In this document: piece after piece, positions 25,701-37,689 of the stretch | How positions within the stretch are numbered: position 1 is the stretch's first letter | How the letters are laid out: each line of letters opens with the position of its first letter | The notes under the pieces: model-generated | Databases searched by the model: none | The model's input: the letters and a program-made list of their open reading frames with translations, nothing else | Told to the model about the DNA's origin: nothing | Made by a program: the position numbers and the translations under genes | Source: Rhizophagus irregularis | Lineage: Eukaryota > Glomeromycota > Glomeromycetes > Glomerales > Glomeraceae | DNA length: 64,000 nucleotides | Reading direction: 5' to 3' | NCBI RefSeq assembly: GCF_026210795.1 | Contig: NC_089449.1 | Location: forward strand, 1,922,001 to 1,986,000

Positions 25701-26257
25701 GTTGTATAATTATCAAAGTACGGTGCAAATTCACCATTGCAGGACGGTATCTTGTCTTCATCCAAAGCTTCAACAATTTAATGTATTTCTTCCTCTTCGT
25801 TGTCATTACGTTCCTCTTCATCATTGTTACGTTCCTCTTCCTTTTCATTATTACCTTCCTCTTCCTCCTCTTCATTATTGTCTCCATTATCATCATCTTC
25901 CTCCTCATCCCTATTGTATTCATTGTCATTTTCCTCTTCCTCATCACTATTGTATTCATTGTCAGTTTCTTCTTCCTCTTCATTATCAAATGATTGATCA
26001 TCATCTTCCATCTCATCATTGTAATACTGAGGACCAATTGATCCATATTCATTATCATCATCATTAATGTCCTGAAAACTTAAATCATTATCTTCGTGAT
26101 TATACTGAAAGTCCATGTTATCATCATCATTATCAGGTGAACGTACAGGTGAACGTCTCTCACCGGAAGTAGTTGTCTCACCAAGATTGCTGTAAGAAAA
26201 CTGATTTTGAATTCGAATTGGTTTTATTGGTTTGGCGTGACTATATTGTCTCCTCAT
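22761..26257 (-). pseudogene. KDZ-like transposase gene (second family), multi-exon, broken
   Basis: Starts at ATG 26257 (MRRQYSHAKPIKPIRIQNQF), followed by about 110 residues of almost pure Asp/Glu/Asn repeats, then an in-frame TAA and, in the same frame, IVEALDEDKIPSCNG. The core (25,010-24,512) carries YKLFLDLYYDDFGTFRNVYH, GGVYIQFGNMP, FVLGFIPFGG and VTADLPQGNDMAGV, a pattern typical of KDZ-type fungal transposases. Next come CRTC near 24,425, a helical block to 23,952, PNIHINMHLLMHAKTFG near 23,660, and a C-terminus ending NNFYFTAI at 22,761. Donors and acceptors are visible (donor after ISE at about 25,305). Lesions include the TAA above, frame changes near 25,185, 24,770 and 23,520, and others after 23,950. 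TIRs were not found. Confidence 0.72.
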
Positions 26258-26514
26258 CTTTATAACAATTACAATTTAAATTAATTTAAATTTAACTAGA
26301 ATTTTATTAATTCAATTAGAACTTTAAATTTATTAAGCGTGTCAGCAAAAAAAAAAAAAATGCAATTGCCAATTAAGTAATCACTTCGGTTAAATTAATG
26401 CCGATTTGGCTATTAATGGATACACAAAATTTAGGGTCAATTATACTGTATATGGTTAATGACAATTGGTATGACAAATAATATTATCGAATAATGTCAT
26501 TTATTGAATAAAAT

Positions 26515-26880
26515 AATAAGTATATAATAAAATAAAATAAAACATAATAATAAAATAAAATTTAACATAATAATAAAATAAAATAAAACATAATAATAAA
26601 ATAAAATAAAACATAATAATAAAATAAAATAAAACATAATAATAAAATAAAATAAAACATAATAATAAAATAAAATAAAACATAATAATAAAATAAAATA
26701 TAACATAATAATAAAATAAAATAAAACATAATAATAAAATAAAATAAAACATAATAATAAATAAAATAAAACATAATAATAAAATAAAATAAAACATAAT
26801 AATAAAATAAAATAAAACATAATAATAAAATAAAATAAAACATATAAAACATATAATAAAATAAAATAAAAAATAAAATG
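26515..26880. repeat. 23-bp A/T-rich tandem repeat
   Basis: The unit CATAATAATAAAATAAAATA (plus AAA) repeats about 15 times with a 23-base period and very few changes. The long minus-strand open frames here are a by-product of the repeat. Confidence 0.92.
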
Positions 26881-27378
26881 AAATAAAAATATTAATGACG
26901 TCGGTGACGATGAGATCGAGAATGAGAGCGCCCGCGCTCTCGGTGGTGGTAGGTAATGCTTAAAACAAAGCAATTATTAATATAAATGCAATGAATTAAT
27001 GAAAAAATCAGTTAAATAATAAATACTTATGCTCAACTCTCCAGAACTCGTCTGAGAGTTCTTAGTGGAACCTCTCATCGTGCAAAGACGGGGTACAAGT
27101 AGGTAATCATCAGGATTTCTATTGATTAGCCTCTCTAGATTCTTGTACCCCGCCTTTAGTGCATTCCACTTCTCTCTGCATTGTTTTCTAGTTGGCCTGA
27201 ATGTGTGGTTGTTTTGTATATCACAAGCAATTCCACACCATAATTGTTTTTGGTCATGTAACCTCATTGTGATGAATAAGGGCTGATAGGCCCAACGACG
27301 CTGAATTAAGATCAAAGCAGCGTCATCGGGCCATTGAATGTATACTGGAAGATTTGCGTTTAAGTTTAATACTGCCAT
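26881..27378 (-). CDS. Myb/SANT-like DNA-binding protein with a possible Arg/Ser-rich tail exon
   Basis: The main exon from ATG 27378 encodes a trihelix/Myb-SANT-like fold of about 90 residues: spaced tryptophans and IQRRWAYQPLF...LWCGIACDIQ, then RPTRKQCREKWNALKAGYKN. The RKQCREKW block is the recognition-helix signature of such domains. After SGELS the frame runs into intron-like sequence; a TTTTAAG acceptor at about 26,958 precedes a GC-rich block. That block in one minus frame reads YHHRERGRSHSRSHRHRRH, then a stop. The donor is not clean (GTTGAG or GTATTT are candidates), so joining the tail is inference. Likely a nuclear DNA-binding protein, perhaps domesticated from or belonging to a transposon. 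Confidence 0.62.
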
Positions 27379-27439
27379 TATTAAATATTATTAGTTTGAT
27401 GGGAAAAATATCAAGAAAAGGCTCTATATTTATAATAAA

Positions 27440-27825
27440 TTTATTATGATTTCTTTGAGTTTATTTTTACGATCTTGTCTAAATTTTTTAGTTCTAATGC
27501 AATCCTTAATTAATTTATTTAACATTGAATATACACATAATTTTTTTTTGATTTCTTTGAGTTTATTTTTACGATCTTGTCTAAATTTTTTAGTTCTAAT
27601 GCAATCATCCTTAATTAATTTATTTAACATTGAATACACACATAATTTTTTTTTTGATTTCTTTGAGTTTATTTTTACGATCTTGTCTAGTTCTAATGCA
27701 ATCATCTTTAATTAATTTATTTAACATGAGTTTATTTTTATGATCTTGTCTAAATTTTTTAGTTCTAATGCAATCATCTTTAATTAATTTATTTAACATT
27801 GAATACACACATAATTTTTTGATTT
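27440..27825. repeat. ~104-bp tandem repeat, 3.5 copies
   Basis: The unit GATTTCTTTGAGTTTATTTT, continuing through ACGATCTTGTCTAAATTTTT, AGTTCTAATGCAATCATC and TTAATTAATTTATTTAACAT to the next copy, occurs at about 27,449, 27,553, 27,656 (shortened) and 27,728 (shortened). It lies upstream of the Myb-like gene on the other strand. The overlapping open frames on both strands are repeat artefacts. Confidence 0.85.
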
Positions 27826-29347
27826 ATTAATTTATTTTAAAAATATAGTTACAGTAATACTGCATCACGGCATTAATTAATATATATAAATAAAAATAAA
27901 TAAACAAATTCTATTAATAAAAAGTGAGTTAAAAATGTTATTTATAATTATACATTAAAAAAAGCAATAAAGAAGACGAAAGTAATCTGCAAATTATATT
28001 TAAGGTAAAAGAAAATGTAATATTTTAAACCACGCATGTCCTTCCTTGATTATATTTCATATTACACTGCGATGATATATTACAATTATACTAAATTTTA
28101 AGCTAACCTTAATTTACACCGTAAGGAACTTAATTCGATCTTAATTTACTCCGGTTTAGAATATTACCGAACAATTAGACAAATGATTAGTTGCACATGA
28201 CTTGCATTATTTGTATAGTTGATACTTTATATACCAATATTTGATTACACCAATATGTATTAAAACTCTTTCTTACAGTATAAAATATCAATATATCGGT
28301 ATTTTTCAAATATCGTTGTAAGTTGACTACTGTAGATCCCATCTATCTATTTAAAAAATTCTTTTATGTAATCAATCCAGGGGCTTACACTAAATAAGGC
28401 TTAGATATGGCTTAGTTAGATAGGATCATCACATGGTTCAGTTTAAAAAATAATCGATCTTTTTTATTGATTGGTTTTTTTCTGATCATATTTTATATTT
28501 TATCGTCAAGAGTATAATTATTTAAAAATTTAATTTTTCTTGCATGTCATCGTATCACACATAAAAATGGAAATTCAAAACGTAATATTCCATTAATTTC
28601 TTCTCACTCCTTTTTCTTCTACCGATCATTTTTCTTCTCACCCCTTTCCATTATTTTTCTTCTCATTCCACGTATAGCCTGAAAATATAATAAAATTTGG
28701 AACCGTAAAATCGATTTGAGGTAATCTTCCATATAAAAAAAAATGTCACTGAATGAAATTCGATATTGTAATAATTTATTTATATAAACTAAATTTAATT
28801 TCCGATCCTCTAGAAATCATAGTTTTTTTCCATCTTTCAACATTTTCAACTGATCCCGCATTCCCCTCAATTTATACAGTACACAACGATATTGAGATCC
28901 TGCATACTTTCCAATTACGTTCTATAATTAAAATTACAGTAACCAAAATCTCATTTATATCATGACAACTTCGTTTTATATCCCATATTTGATCAAGGAG
29001 TTATATCGACAATCTCGCTCTTTTGATCAAGGAGATCTCATTTATATCATGACAATCTTATGAGAAGTTTACTTCACTTTTTTTTTCGTTCTCTCATTTT
29101 CTCTTGTTCTCTCATTATGATATTATGACTAAACGTAATAATAAAGAAATAGAAATCGAAACAGGTATATATGTAACTCTTCCGTAAAAGTTTCAAAGGA
29201 CCTTACCGAGAAAGAGGAGAGAAATAAATATTGAAGAAACTAATCAATTATTATTAGGTAAATATTAATTTATATAGGCTTTAGCTCTTTAATATTATTC
29301 TATTAATTTTTAATTGAAATAATTGAAATAATATATTACATACAGAT
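27826..29347. other. Intergenic stretch upstream of the acidic-protein gene
   Basis: AT-rich, no gene recognised. The motif TTTCTTCTCAcTCC-like recurs near 28,600-28,670, and GATCAAGGAG with CATTTATATCATGACAA occurs twice (about 28,951-29,053), a small local duplication. Confidence 0.5.
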
Positions 29348-30405
29348 ATGAATACCAGGCAAAAACATAACGAAAGTGAAAAGGAAGTAATAGTAGAAGA
29401 GGATGTAAGGGATAAAAGTGAAGAAGAAGAGGAGGAAGAAGAAGATGATGATGATGATGATAACGACAAGTTAGGCGTGGCTAAAACAATTCCGGATCCG
29501 TTTCAGTTTTGTACCAAATTAGACATATGTAACTGGCTTGTAAAAAATCCAGAAATCTTACAATTAGCGAATGAGATGAACGAATCATCTTATGTTGTTA
29601 GTTCAAAGAATACTGAAGTTAGTATTAATACAATATGATAATATTTATTATGTCTAAATCTCAAATAACGTATCTCAATATTTTAGGATAAAATACGACT
29701 ATGGAATGAGTCGGTAAAGTGCTTATTTTTACGAGTGAGGAATCCGAGTAGTGAAGCACTTGACAATTTGGTTGTGAAAATTTTTCAGTTTAAAATTTAC
29801 ACTAGCAAAGCTAGAGGATATCTAGATAAAACTCGTAAGTCTTTAACAGACTTCAGGAATAAATTCAACCAAAATATTCTAAATTTTGTGAGGGAATACA
29901 AAGAAATCAGAAAGAGCAGGTATTTGTTTATTTTATTGTTTTATAGTCAACAAAATAGTGCTATTTGTATAATTATTAATTAATTAATTATAGGGGTACG
30001 ACTGAAAATCTTTCCCAAAAAGAAATTAAAGATTACGTTGACGAAAACGTGGTGCAAAAACTTCTAAACCGTCAACTCGCAGCTGTCAATATTTTGGAAT
30101 TGACAAATAATGGAGGCATGGATACGTTTGTTGAGTTTGTTAAGGAAGCCGTCTGCGTTTCTTGGGACGGTAAAAACTTACCTGGTATAAAGGAGTTGGA
30201 TACCATAACTAAAAATATAATTATCCCTTCCCGAAGTGGAAGTGATATAGTAAATACCCTAAAACAAGTAAGTTATTTTATTTATTTCGCACATCACGCC
30301 TTTGATAATAATATATTAATAAAATTAAATTATAGATTTAGGTGCGTTCTTATAAAATTATATGACGAAGAAGAATCATTAATAAATGATTTTATAAAAT
30401 TTTAA
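29348..30405 (+). CDS. Unrecognised acidic multi-exon protein, apparently intact
   Basis: Exon 1 29,348-29,617 (90 codons): a charged N-terminus with a Glu/Asp run, then IPDPFQFCTKLDICNWLVKN. Exon 2 29,687-29,919, exon 3 from 29,994. All junctions are GT-AG and keep phase (0, then 2/1), giving a continuous protein through ...NIIIPSRSGSDIVNTLK. After codon NTLKQ at 30,267 there is a GTAAGT donor. If spliced at 30,335 the next codons are ATT TAG, ending the protein at once; if retained, the frame stays open to TAA 30405. The protein is about 255-300 residues, mostly helical with a charged middle, no transmembrane segment or signal peptide, and no family I can name. Consistent phase across three exons argues for a live host gene or a recent family copy. 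Confidence 0.72.
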
Positions 30406-32559
30406 TAAAAAAATAAAATTGAGTTTTATTGAGTATTTCATTTTAGTTTATTTAATTATATTCTTTTAATGGTATAGACTTTAATAATAATTAGCTTCAA
30501 TCGAAAAATCACAAAAAGTTTTAAAAGTTTTGAATATCTGTTGAGATTCAATCATATTTGAATTTCTTTAACTTGTTGTGTTATTACCATTAAATAATCA
30601 ATTATCTATATAAACTGTGTAAAGTTAATTTGGCTCTATTTTGATAATATCCACCTATAAAGAACTCATCCGTGCATTACCTAAACAATTATTGGTTGAT
30701 CAAGTTCGTATAATACCAAATTTATAAAATTGTCTGATTAAATGATCGCGTAATTAAATGATCGCATATATTAAATGATCACGTATAAGACCTATTAATT
30801 CCTAAAAAGTCAATTCAACCACCATTTTATTTAACCGCTATTTATTTGTACGTTTTTTTTTTGAAAAAAAAAAACTTTCTTTCTGGAAAGTAGAGTCTTC
30901 CTCCTATACCGTTTGCCATCGTGCATAGTGTGTTATAGGAAAAGGCGGACTTGTTTGATTGATTATATGGGCATAAGCTTATGTTATATAGGCGTAAAAC
31001 TTATATAATCAGTTTGATAACGCAACGAAAATCCTTTAAAATAGGCATGATGGGATATTCTCATATATCATGAGCTCTGTCTGTTCGAAGTGTCATTTTA
31101 TATATACTAATTAAGTAGGCTTAAGTCGTAAGTAACTTTTTTATAACATTGATTATTGGAGAATTAAGTGGCAAAAATAATTTTTAGTTTGTAAGACTTT
31201 AACTCCATACCAACTTGTGTGTGTTTGGGCGTTAATTTATTCCCTAACCCTTAGACCCACTCGTGGGTTAAGTAGGTTGCTTTGCACTTCTTGCAGCCTA
31301 TCTTCTAATGGGTTTTAGGTCCACGTTTGCCCATTTAAAATTTATTAAACAGGATGTCATTCGTCCAAACACATTGCAATGTTTGTTGATGAAGCTATGG
31401 TTGTCTAATAAAAATTCGCTTTGCCTGGCAATTTATAGTGGATTCAATGGATCAAATTACAAACAACAATAATTTAGTCATATGAGAATTCCATATCGGC
31501 GGATTTGTCTATCTGGGATTAATAAGTTTAAAGTAGGCAATTTTCAGAATAAATCGGACTCAAAATTATGCTGTAGCACAGAAAACCAGCTGATGATTTA
31601 TCATCTGACTAATGATCAGTTAAGATAAAAAATTTTTATATCTCGAAACCAAAATAATCAGACAAAACATAGTCGCTTAAAACCCATTTCTCTTATGAAA
31701 AACCCATTTCTCACTCTTCGCTTAGGTAGTTAGCTGTCAGTTTAACATTTAAGTTTTTTTTTAAATACATATTAATAAAAAAGAAAGAAATTAACATAAC
31801 TTAAATATATAACTCTGTAAATTTATGTTTATTATACCCGGCATGTGCATTTGTTCTCTCCACTATGACATTATGTCGAATTTTAGAAAAAATGCAATTG
31901 GAAGTATATTATCAAAAAACTTGATCTCCAGATAAATGAGTTTAAAACAATAACTTAGAAATACAAGGAACAAAATAGTTTAGAAGCAGAATCAATATTA
32001 CATGGGAGTGAGACAATTATTATGCAGCCCTAAACGTTGGCATTGGGAATAATTTCATAGATTTTTCATATGGTATTTTAAAAATAACCAGCAGATTATT
32101 AATTATTTCAATTTTTTATTTGATTGTTAAACGCATCAGTTCTATTCATGCACTAATTCGAGGCAGCGATCAGGGAGTTAGAACGAACGACGCTAAGAAA
32201 ATACTAGGAGTATTTAAATAATTTCATTTCTTAATAACAAATTCTTTGAAAAAACATTGAATAATAAGCGAAGACCAAATTTTTTATAGTATTTTTCATC
32301 TCCATGCTGGTTATACAATCAATAGATATTTGAATTTACCAAACTACTTCAGTTCAGTGAGAAATCAGATAGCAATTGGCAGTAAAAAAATCAGATTTTA
32401 ACGCTGATTTTTAGGTGGTTTGATTCTATTTATTAAGTAATTTTTATTTCATTTCATTTATTCTTTTATGCATGTACAAATTACATCTACCTCTATTTAT
32501 TATATACTCTAAATTTAAAGTCGAATCCTAAAAAAAAGAACAAAACTTATTTAATAAAC
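30406..32559. other. Long stretch without a recognised gene
   Basis: No coding region, RNA gene or clear element boundaries. A more GC-balanced piece at 31,200-31,340 (contains CCCTAACCCTTAGACCCAC) and the palindrome GCATAAGCTTATG near 30,972 are the only distinct features. Confidence 0.5.
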
Positions 32560-33165
32560 AATTCAGTAGTCATTCAAAGATCAAGTTTACTTCGAAACTT
32601 ACTCAAGGAACTGACCCAAAAGCCGAAAACATGCTTACAAAATAAACAAAAGAAGAAACGGTTAGTTTCTTCAAAATAAATTAATAAAACGTTTCGAAAC
32701 AAACCATTACAAAACTTACGATCTTATCATCCCAGGATCCAGGAAGCGATACTAGCAAAAAAAATAATAAAAAATTAAAAAAAGAAAAAAAGTTTCGAAC
32801 AGAGCGAGATGCTTTGAAACTTACCATCCGATCTACAGCAAGGCATGAAATCCAACAAGAAACAAACGTCCGATACCTACAAAAAAGAGAAATTTTTTTA
32901 AAAAAACTTTTTTAAAATAAATTTCGTCTCGAACGAAACTTACCAAATCCAAAGTTCCAAAGCCAAAGGACTGCTTCAGCTTTCTTTCCATCAGCTTCCT
33001 CTTTTGTTTTCTTTTCCGCTTCAGGAGTCCGAAATCGGAATTTGACTGGGTTCCTACAAGATAGAAATAAAAAAGCGTTGATGTAAGTTTCTAAAGAAGT
33101 TTTCGAAAGATTACGAAAACTTACTATGATTCTGTTCTTCAAAAGTCAGAACTGGCCGTCTAAAA
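32560..33165 (-). other. Array of intron-like units with short exons (minus strand)
   Basis: Five exon-like blocks on the minus strand, each between a T-rich acceptor and a strong donor: 33,125-33,159 (35 nt), 32,944-33,053 (110), 32,825-32,876 (52), 32,720-32,751 (32) and 32,604-32,633 (30). The introns begin GTAAGTTTCG or a one- or two-base variant each time, an unusually uniform 10-base donor context. Acceptors are T-rich tracts followed by TAG or AAG. The 110-nt block can be read RNPVKFRFRTPEAEKKTKEE and on, lysine-rich and unrecognised. No single frame runs through all five. Confidence 0.6.
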
Positions 33166-33541
33166 AAAAAAATGAAAAAAAAATGAACTGTAAGTAACAG
33201 GTTGTTAAAATATTAAAGGTTAAGATATTAAAGTAAAAAAGAACCCACGAGTTTCCAACAAATCCACTCTAAATAGGAAAACTCAACCGTTTCGTTTAAA
33301 GAAATAATTTCAAGAATAAAAACCACCCACCGATGTTTAAAGACTCGAAAATAATTTGTCTTTAAACTAAGATTTTTGCGTTAAAAAAGCTTATTCTCAT
33401 TAACTAAGTTCCAAGTTTAAAAAACATGTTGATACCATTCTTGATTTTAGTTTCCAATAAAGAAATATCCAAAAAGAAACTCCCTCTCCATGCCGATATC
33501 CACGTTCAAAAAGACGATTAGGAGTATTAAAAACAACATAC

Positions 33542-33630
33542 CTAGGCGTAACATAAGGGTGTCTTAGTTCTTTGAATTCTAAAACACTTGGTCCATCTTG
33601 CACGAAATGAGGTTGACACACACAATGGTT
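33542..33630 (-). pseudogene. MSH6-like exon fragment
   Basis: An 89-base exon between a TTTTATAG acceptor and a GTATGT donor reads HCVCQPHFVQDGPSVLEFKE, then LRHPYVTPR. This resembles the MutS homologue MSH6 segment in which a CRPxFV...LEFxELRHPCV block precedes the ATPase domain. No other MSH6 exon (for instance the GPNMGGKST Walker A) is present in the window, so this is an isolated piece, not a gene. It lies directly between the intron-like array and the Helitron remnant, in the same orientation. The identity rests on one short block. Confidence 0.45.
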
Positions 33631-33759
33631 CTATAAAATAACATAAGTAATTCGTTCATCATTGGCCGGTTCTTCGAAGTAGGAAAGGGTTATTTTATAA
33701 TTATTCTTTGACGAAACTTTTACAAGCTAATGTTTCATTTTTTTTTCTCTTTTTTTTAG

Positions 33760-34560
33760 ACGGCTTGTTCTTAGATTATTTCCAACTTGAGTTACTTCGT
33801 TGTTACCAATTGCCTGCTGGATGAAGCTTTCTGCTTCTTCAATTTCAGGATATCATAACAAACTTTCGTTAACCCAGTCGTGATTTCTATCAATATCACG
33901 GGCACTAAAGTCATCTAAGCTACGCATCTGTCTATTTTGCATCATTTCAGACAGTCAGTTCGAAGTTCATACGCTTCCTGTGGTGTGTCGTCGTCTTCTT
34001 AATCAGAATCGTTACCATCAACTTCTTGAATATCATCCACAGCAGGTCCAATTAAATCATTAGGGTCATCATTGATTTGTACAAGATATTGGTTATATAA
34101 ATTAATCCATGAAAAAGTGTGATTTCTGTGAGGCTAAGAAGGTCTCTATAACGAACTATTTCGAATGGGAGATGGACGCGGCTAAATACGTACAATGTTT
34201 TCACCAGAGCATTCTACCAGTTGAATTTATATTGCTGCTCCAATTTGAACAATGAAAGTTTCTCAAGTTCGGCAGGTATATTACAATATCTTTGTAGAGG
34301 TGAGAGATCCGTTTACATAATTCCATTGTTCTCATTATTTGGAACATTTTCATTACTATCACGAAGCTGTTGATTCGCCTCTTTGTTAAGTTTTAGACTA
34401 ACAAAATTTCGGCTACTATGATAGAGCGGTAATTGAAAATGATGACAAGTTTCTTGCGCCGAAAAATCACGTTCCCTGACTGTGTGAATGAGCAACTTTT
34501 GTAATGCTTTAACAGCTGGATCATTTGCTAAAATCACCCGAAATTACACACGCCCAACAA
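33760..34560 (-). pseudogene. Helitron Rep/helicase-protein fragment, broken
   Basis: Reading on the minus strand: NDPAVKALQKLLIHTVRERD, then FSAQETCHHFQLPLYHSSRN (about 34,530-34,390). This matches the S-A-x-E-A-x-W-R-x-x-x-F-x-x-x-x-R-S-H block of Helitron proteins between Rep and Pif1-type helicase. Further on are SQPHRNHTFSWINLYNQYLV, QINDDPNDLIGPAVDDIQEV and MMQNRQMRSLDDFSARDIDR...HDWVNES. Several stops and frame changes separate the blocks (for example TAA after TVRERDFSA region copies, TGA after ESLL near 33,870, TAA near 34,000). No helicase Walker A is present, so it is truncated. Helitron ends (TC...CTRR with hairpin) were not found. Confidence 0.58.
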
Positions 34561-35171
34561 GACTCTAACGTAACTTTAGTAACACTAACCTAATGTCTCG
34601 TTGGAGAGGGAGAAGACGAAGGAAAGGGAAAGGGAAAGAGAAAGAGTATATATTTGAGATTTTTTTTTCAATATAAGAATGTTCCAGCTCAGTTGCTTAT
34701 TAACTTCTGGATTTTCTGAAAAGTTAGAGAGGGAAGAAGGTAAACGAAGAAGAACAAGAGGAAATAAATGGAAGGTCAACCCGAAGAAAAAGAGAAGGCT
34801 TTCAAAAAAGCATCGGAGATGATGTTTTAACTTGATACGTGATACAAAGTTCAATTAATACGACATATTGGATCCCCGGAAGTATCAAAATCAGGCATGT
34901 GATTATTTGTGAAATATAAACATATAAACAACATTCTGATTGGATACTAATTGTGGCGATCATTCATTATCTAAATTAACAGTTCGCCGTATTACTATTA
35001 AATAATTCTATTAACAATATATTAATTGATTTTTTGATTCACTAATGATTGTTATAATTAAGATTTAATTTATTTATTATTATTTGTTATTTGTTATTAC
35101 TTATTATATGTTCTAAACATAAAGTAAAATTTTCTTTTCGTCCAAAGGCATAAATTTTAATATAAAAAATA
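34561..35171. other. Non-coding stretch
   Basis: Purine-rich plus strand at 34,590-34,810 (GGAAAGGGAAAGGGAAAGAG) with an Arg/Lys-rich short frame; then AT-rich DNA. Nothing recognisable. Confidence 0.45.
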
Positions 35172-35443
35172 TGATGCTATTCACCATCTATACATTATCT
35201 TTACTATACATAAAAAATAAAAAATGATAACTAGCGGTAGGACTTCGAGGTAGTCATTTTACACTGGTAATGCTAACCATAATAAGCATACTTTGATTGA
35301 ATCTACCAAGCGAGAGGTCCACACCTTCTATATAATCAGAAGTATGATATTCCTCCGTAGCAAGTCCTATTGACCCCTTCTTCTCGGACTGGTGCTATTC
35401 ACCACCTGTTAGACTTCATTGGAATATCATGTCCTTCTATAAA
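35172..35443 (+). repeat. Inverted-repeat arm, left copy
   Basis: Contains GATAACTAGCGGTAGGACTT, ACCAAGCGAGAGGTCCACAC and TTGACCCCTTCTTCTCGGAC, all found in reverse complement at 40,760-41,030. Confidence 0.9.
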
Positions 35444-35659
35444 TTTTCACTTCTAAAAAGTGGCCTTTATTTACCTATAAAATAAATAGTAAAGATAAAG
35501 TAAGTGAGAAGTCTATCAATTGCGGCCTCTGCTTTGTGAGTGGTCCATTAAAATGATTACTTGGGATACTCACTTATGATAACATAAACTCCGATCCTAA
35601 ATGTCTTACCTATTTTTTAATTCTACTTTAATATGAGTCCTGTTATATCTTCTATACCC

Positions 35660-35810
35660 GTTAGAGACCGTCTAAAAAAGAGAAAACTGAAGAGTTAGTA
35701 AATGTTTTGTTAAAGAAATGAAGAAAAAAACTACTTACCGAAATCCTATACTCAAAGACGCTTAAAAAAGTAAAAAATGAAGTGTTAGTAAAAGGAAACA
35801 AAAAAGATTT
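35660..35810 (-). other. Two intron-like units with a 22-nt micro-exon
   Basis: On the minus strand: branch-like TTTTACTAACAC, T-rich tract and a TTTTTTAAG acceptor, then the 22-base block CGTCTTTGAGTATAGGATTT (+CG), a GTAAGTAG donor, a second branch-like TTTACTAACTC, and a CTCTTTTTTAG acceptor before ACGGTCTCTAACGGG. Same design as the array at 41.3 kb. Confidence 0.55.
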
Positions 35811-36564
35811 TTTTTTAAAAAAAAATACACACATATTTGCTGAATGAGATCTAATATATTATAGATAGCCATTTTAAGTAGATTTTGATATACTGTGATG
35901 GGATTATCATGAAGATCACCAATAACCGAATGAGAAGTATTAATTAATCCAAAGGAAAGATTAGAAAAAACCTAAATTTTCTTTAATTTCGTTGGTAAGT
36001 GATTTTATAACTGAAGAAAGTTATTGTATTTAGGAGATCTAGGGTTTTAAAAATAAGTTTTTTAATGACAGAAAAAGAGAAGAAGGCATTTTAAGCTTAA
36101 TTTATTCCGCCTTTGATTTTTTAACTTTGATCTTTTACTCCATCTTCGAATTTTGATTATTTAACTAAACCCCAGAAATTTGTAGACGTTATTTGAAAAT
36201 AATTAATAATTTTAATAATCGTATACTTAGTAACATCACTAACATTGCATGCATGATGAATGAATTTACTCTTTTAACAAAATATAACTGCATTAAGCTA
36301 TACAGAAGTCTACAAAGTGAATTAAAATGGATTTATTTATTATTTATTATAAAAAAGGAGATCCAATCTCAACAAAATTAATCAAATAGAATTGAAAAAA
36401 AAGAGGTCAACAAAGAGCTAACAAAAGCAAAACCTAGGATAAAATTTTTCAAACTTTCTCTTGCTTTGTAACGTGGTCTAATCAGATTTCGTATTACTTT
36501 CCTATATATGAATTTTATAGAATGAATAAAAAATTTTATCAAAAAATAAATAATAAAAATTTAC

Positions 36565-36972
36565 CTTGTTCTTTTGTTCCATTTCACACTTGAAATACTC
36601 ATCCAAACTTTTAAATGATGGTTGAGGAAACTGTGATGATTGTGATTGTTGTGAAGATGGTTGTGACGTATTTATATATGTTTTCAAACTATTTAAATAT
36701 TGTTTTTCCTCCATATCTTTTATTTGTTTAGTATAGAAATCAATCCATTTCAACAAATTTTGTTTTTCACGTTCAGATTTCATATATTCATCAATTACTT
36801 TTTCTTTAGCTTTTTCAATAAATTTTTTAAGTTTCTGCACTTCAATTTGCAAGTCACCTATTTCTTCCTCTTTGGCTTTTATTTGTTTTATGTGAGACGT
36901 TTTCTTTAACTTTTGTCATTGTCGTAGGCGAGTGATTCCATTTCTTCGTGACGCCTTTGAAGGTTTACCCAT
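36565..36972 (-). pseudogene. Coiled-coil protein gene, first exon, with a premature stop
   Basis: Starts at ATG 36972 (MGKPSKASRRNGITRLRQ), then an in-frame TGA, then in the same frame QKLKKTSHIKQIKAKEEEIG and a long Lys/Glu-rich heptad-like coiled coil (EVQKLKKFIEKAKEKVIDEY). It ends in a Ser/Gln-rich stretch and SLDEYFKCEMEQKNK at a GTAAATT donor near 36,564. The next exon is not identified. The basic N-terminus plus coiled coil suggests a nuclear DNA-associated protein; I do not recognise a named family. The TGA may be a C-to-T change of CGA. Confidence 0.6.
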
Positions 36973-37689
36973 ATTGGAGACAAAAATAAAGAAATAAAGA
37001 ACCAGATATTAAAAAAAAAGATTTTTTTTTTTTATCAAAAAAAAATGTGGAGGATTTCCATAAACGTTGATTAGCTTAAATCCCATAATTTCATCAGTAT
37101 AAATAAATATATAATTCTTTCTCCTTATTCTTCAGTATTTATACTCCCTCTTATGAAGGAGAATATGTCTATAGGTAGACTTTTTTCCCATGTCTTCGGA
37201 TAGGGTAATAAAATTCGCCATGTAGTCCTCGTTCATAAGTTGTATTACTTTTTTTATATTAGAGCGGGTGGTGGTGTGATGGATTTTATAATCACTTGAT
37301 TAGAAAATCTGATTGGATATTATTTTATTTATATGATCAATATGTGACTTAGCCGATCTCTTCAGTTTTTGACAACGCATTCAATACTTTTTTATATTTA
37401 AACCAATAATAGAATCGTTCCTCATGGATTTTTATTGGGTATTGCCTCTTAAGAAGATATAGAAGTGCATTTATTTTTAGATTAAAAAAGACTCTCATTT
37501 CATATTAAAAAAACTGGTAAAAACACTTTTTATTGAAATTTTTCTGAACGTCTTTTGTTAATTTTTTTTGTGGAAAAGATATATAAATTTAATAAATTTA
37601 ATGTTGAACCTTTAAAAAATAAGTTTAATTACATGTATATAAATTTTTATATCTAAATTATTTTTTATTTTTTTTTTTCAAATATACAA
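36973..37689. other. Non-coding spacer
   Basis: AT-rich with A/T runs near 37,010-37,045 and no recognisable gene. Confidence 0.45.

Noticed and set aside
26497-26973. Long minus-strand open frames of F/Y/I/L residues
   Set aside because: They are translations of the 23-bp A/T repeat in all frames; no start context or conserved protein.
27430-27808. Lys-rich repeated minus-strand frames (LNKLIKDDCIRTKKFRQD)
   Set aside because: They follow the 104-bp tandem repeat; both strands are equally open and there is no independent support.
31230-31255. Telomere-like CCCTAACCCTTAGACCC
   Set aside because: Only one and a half units, no array, and placed in the middle of the window.
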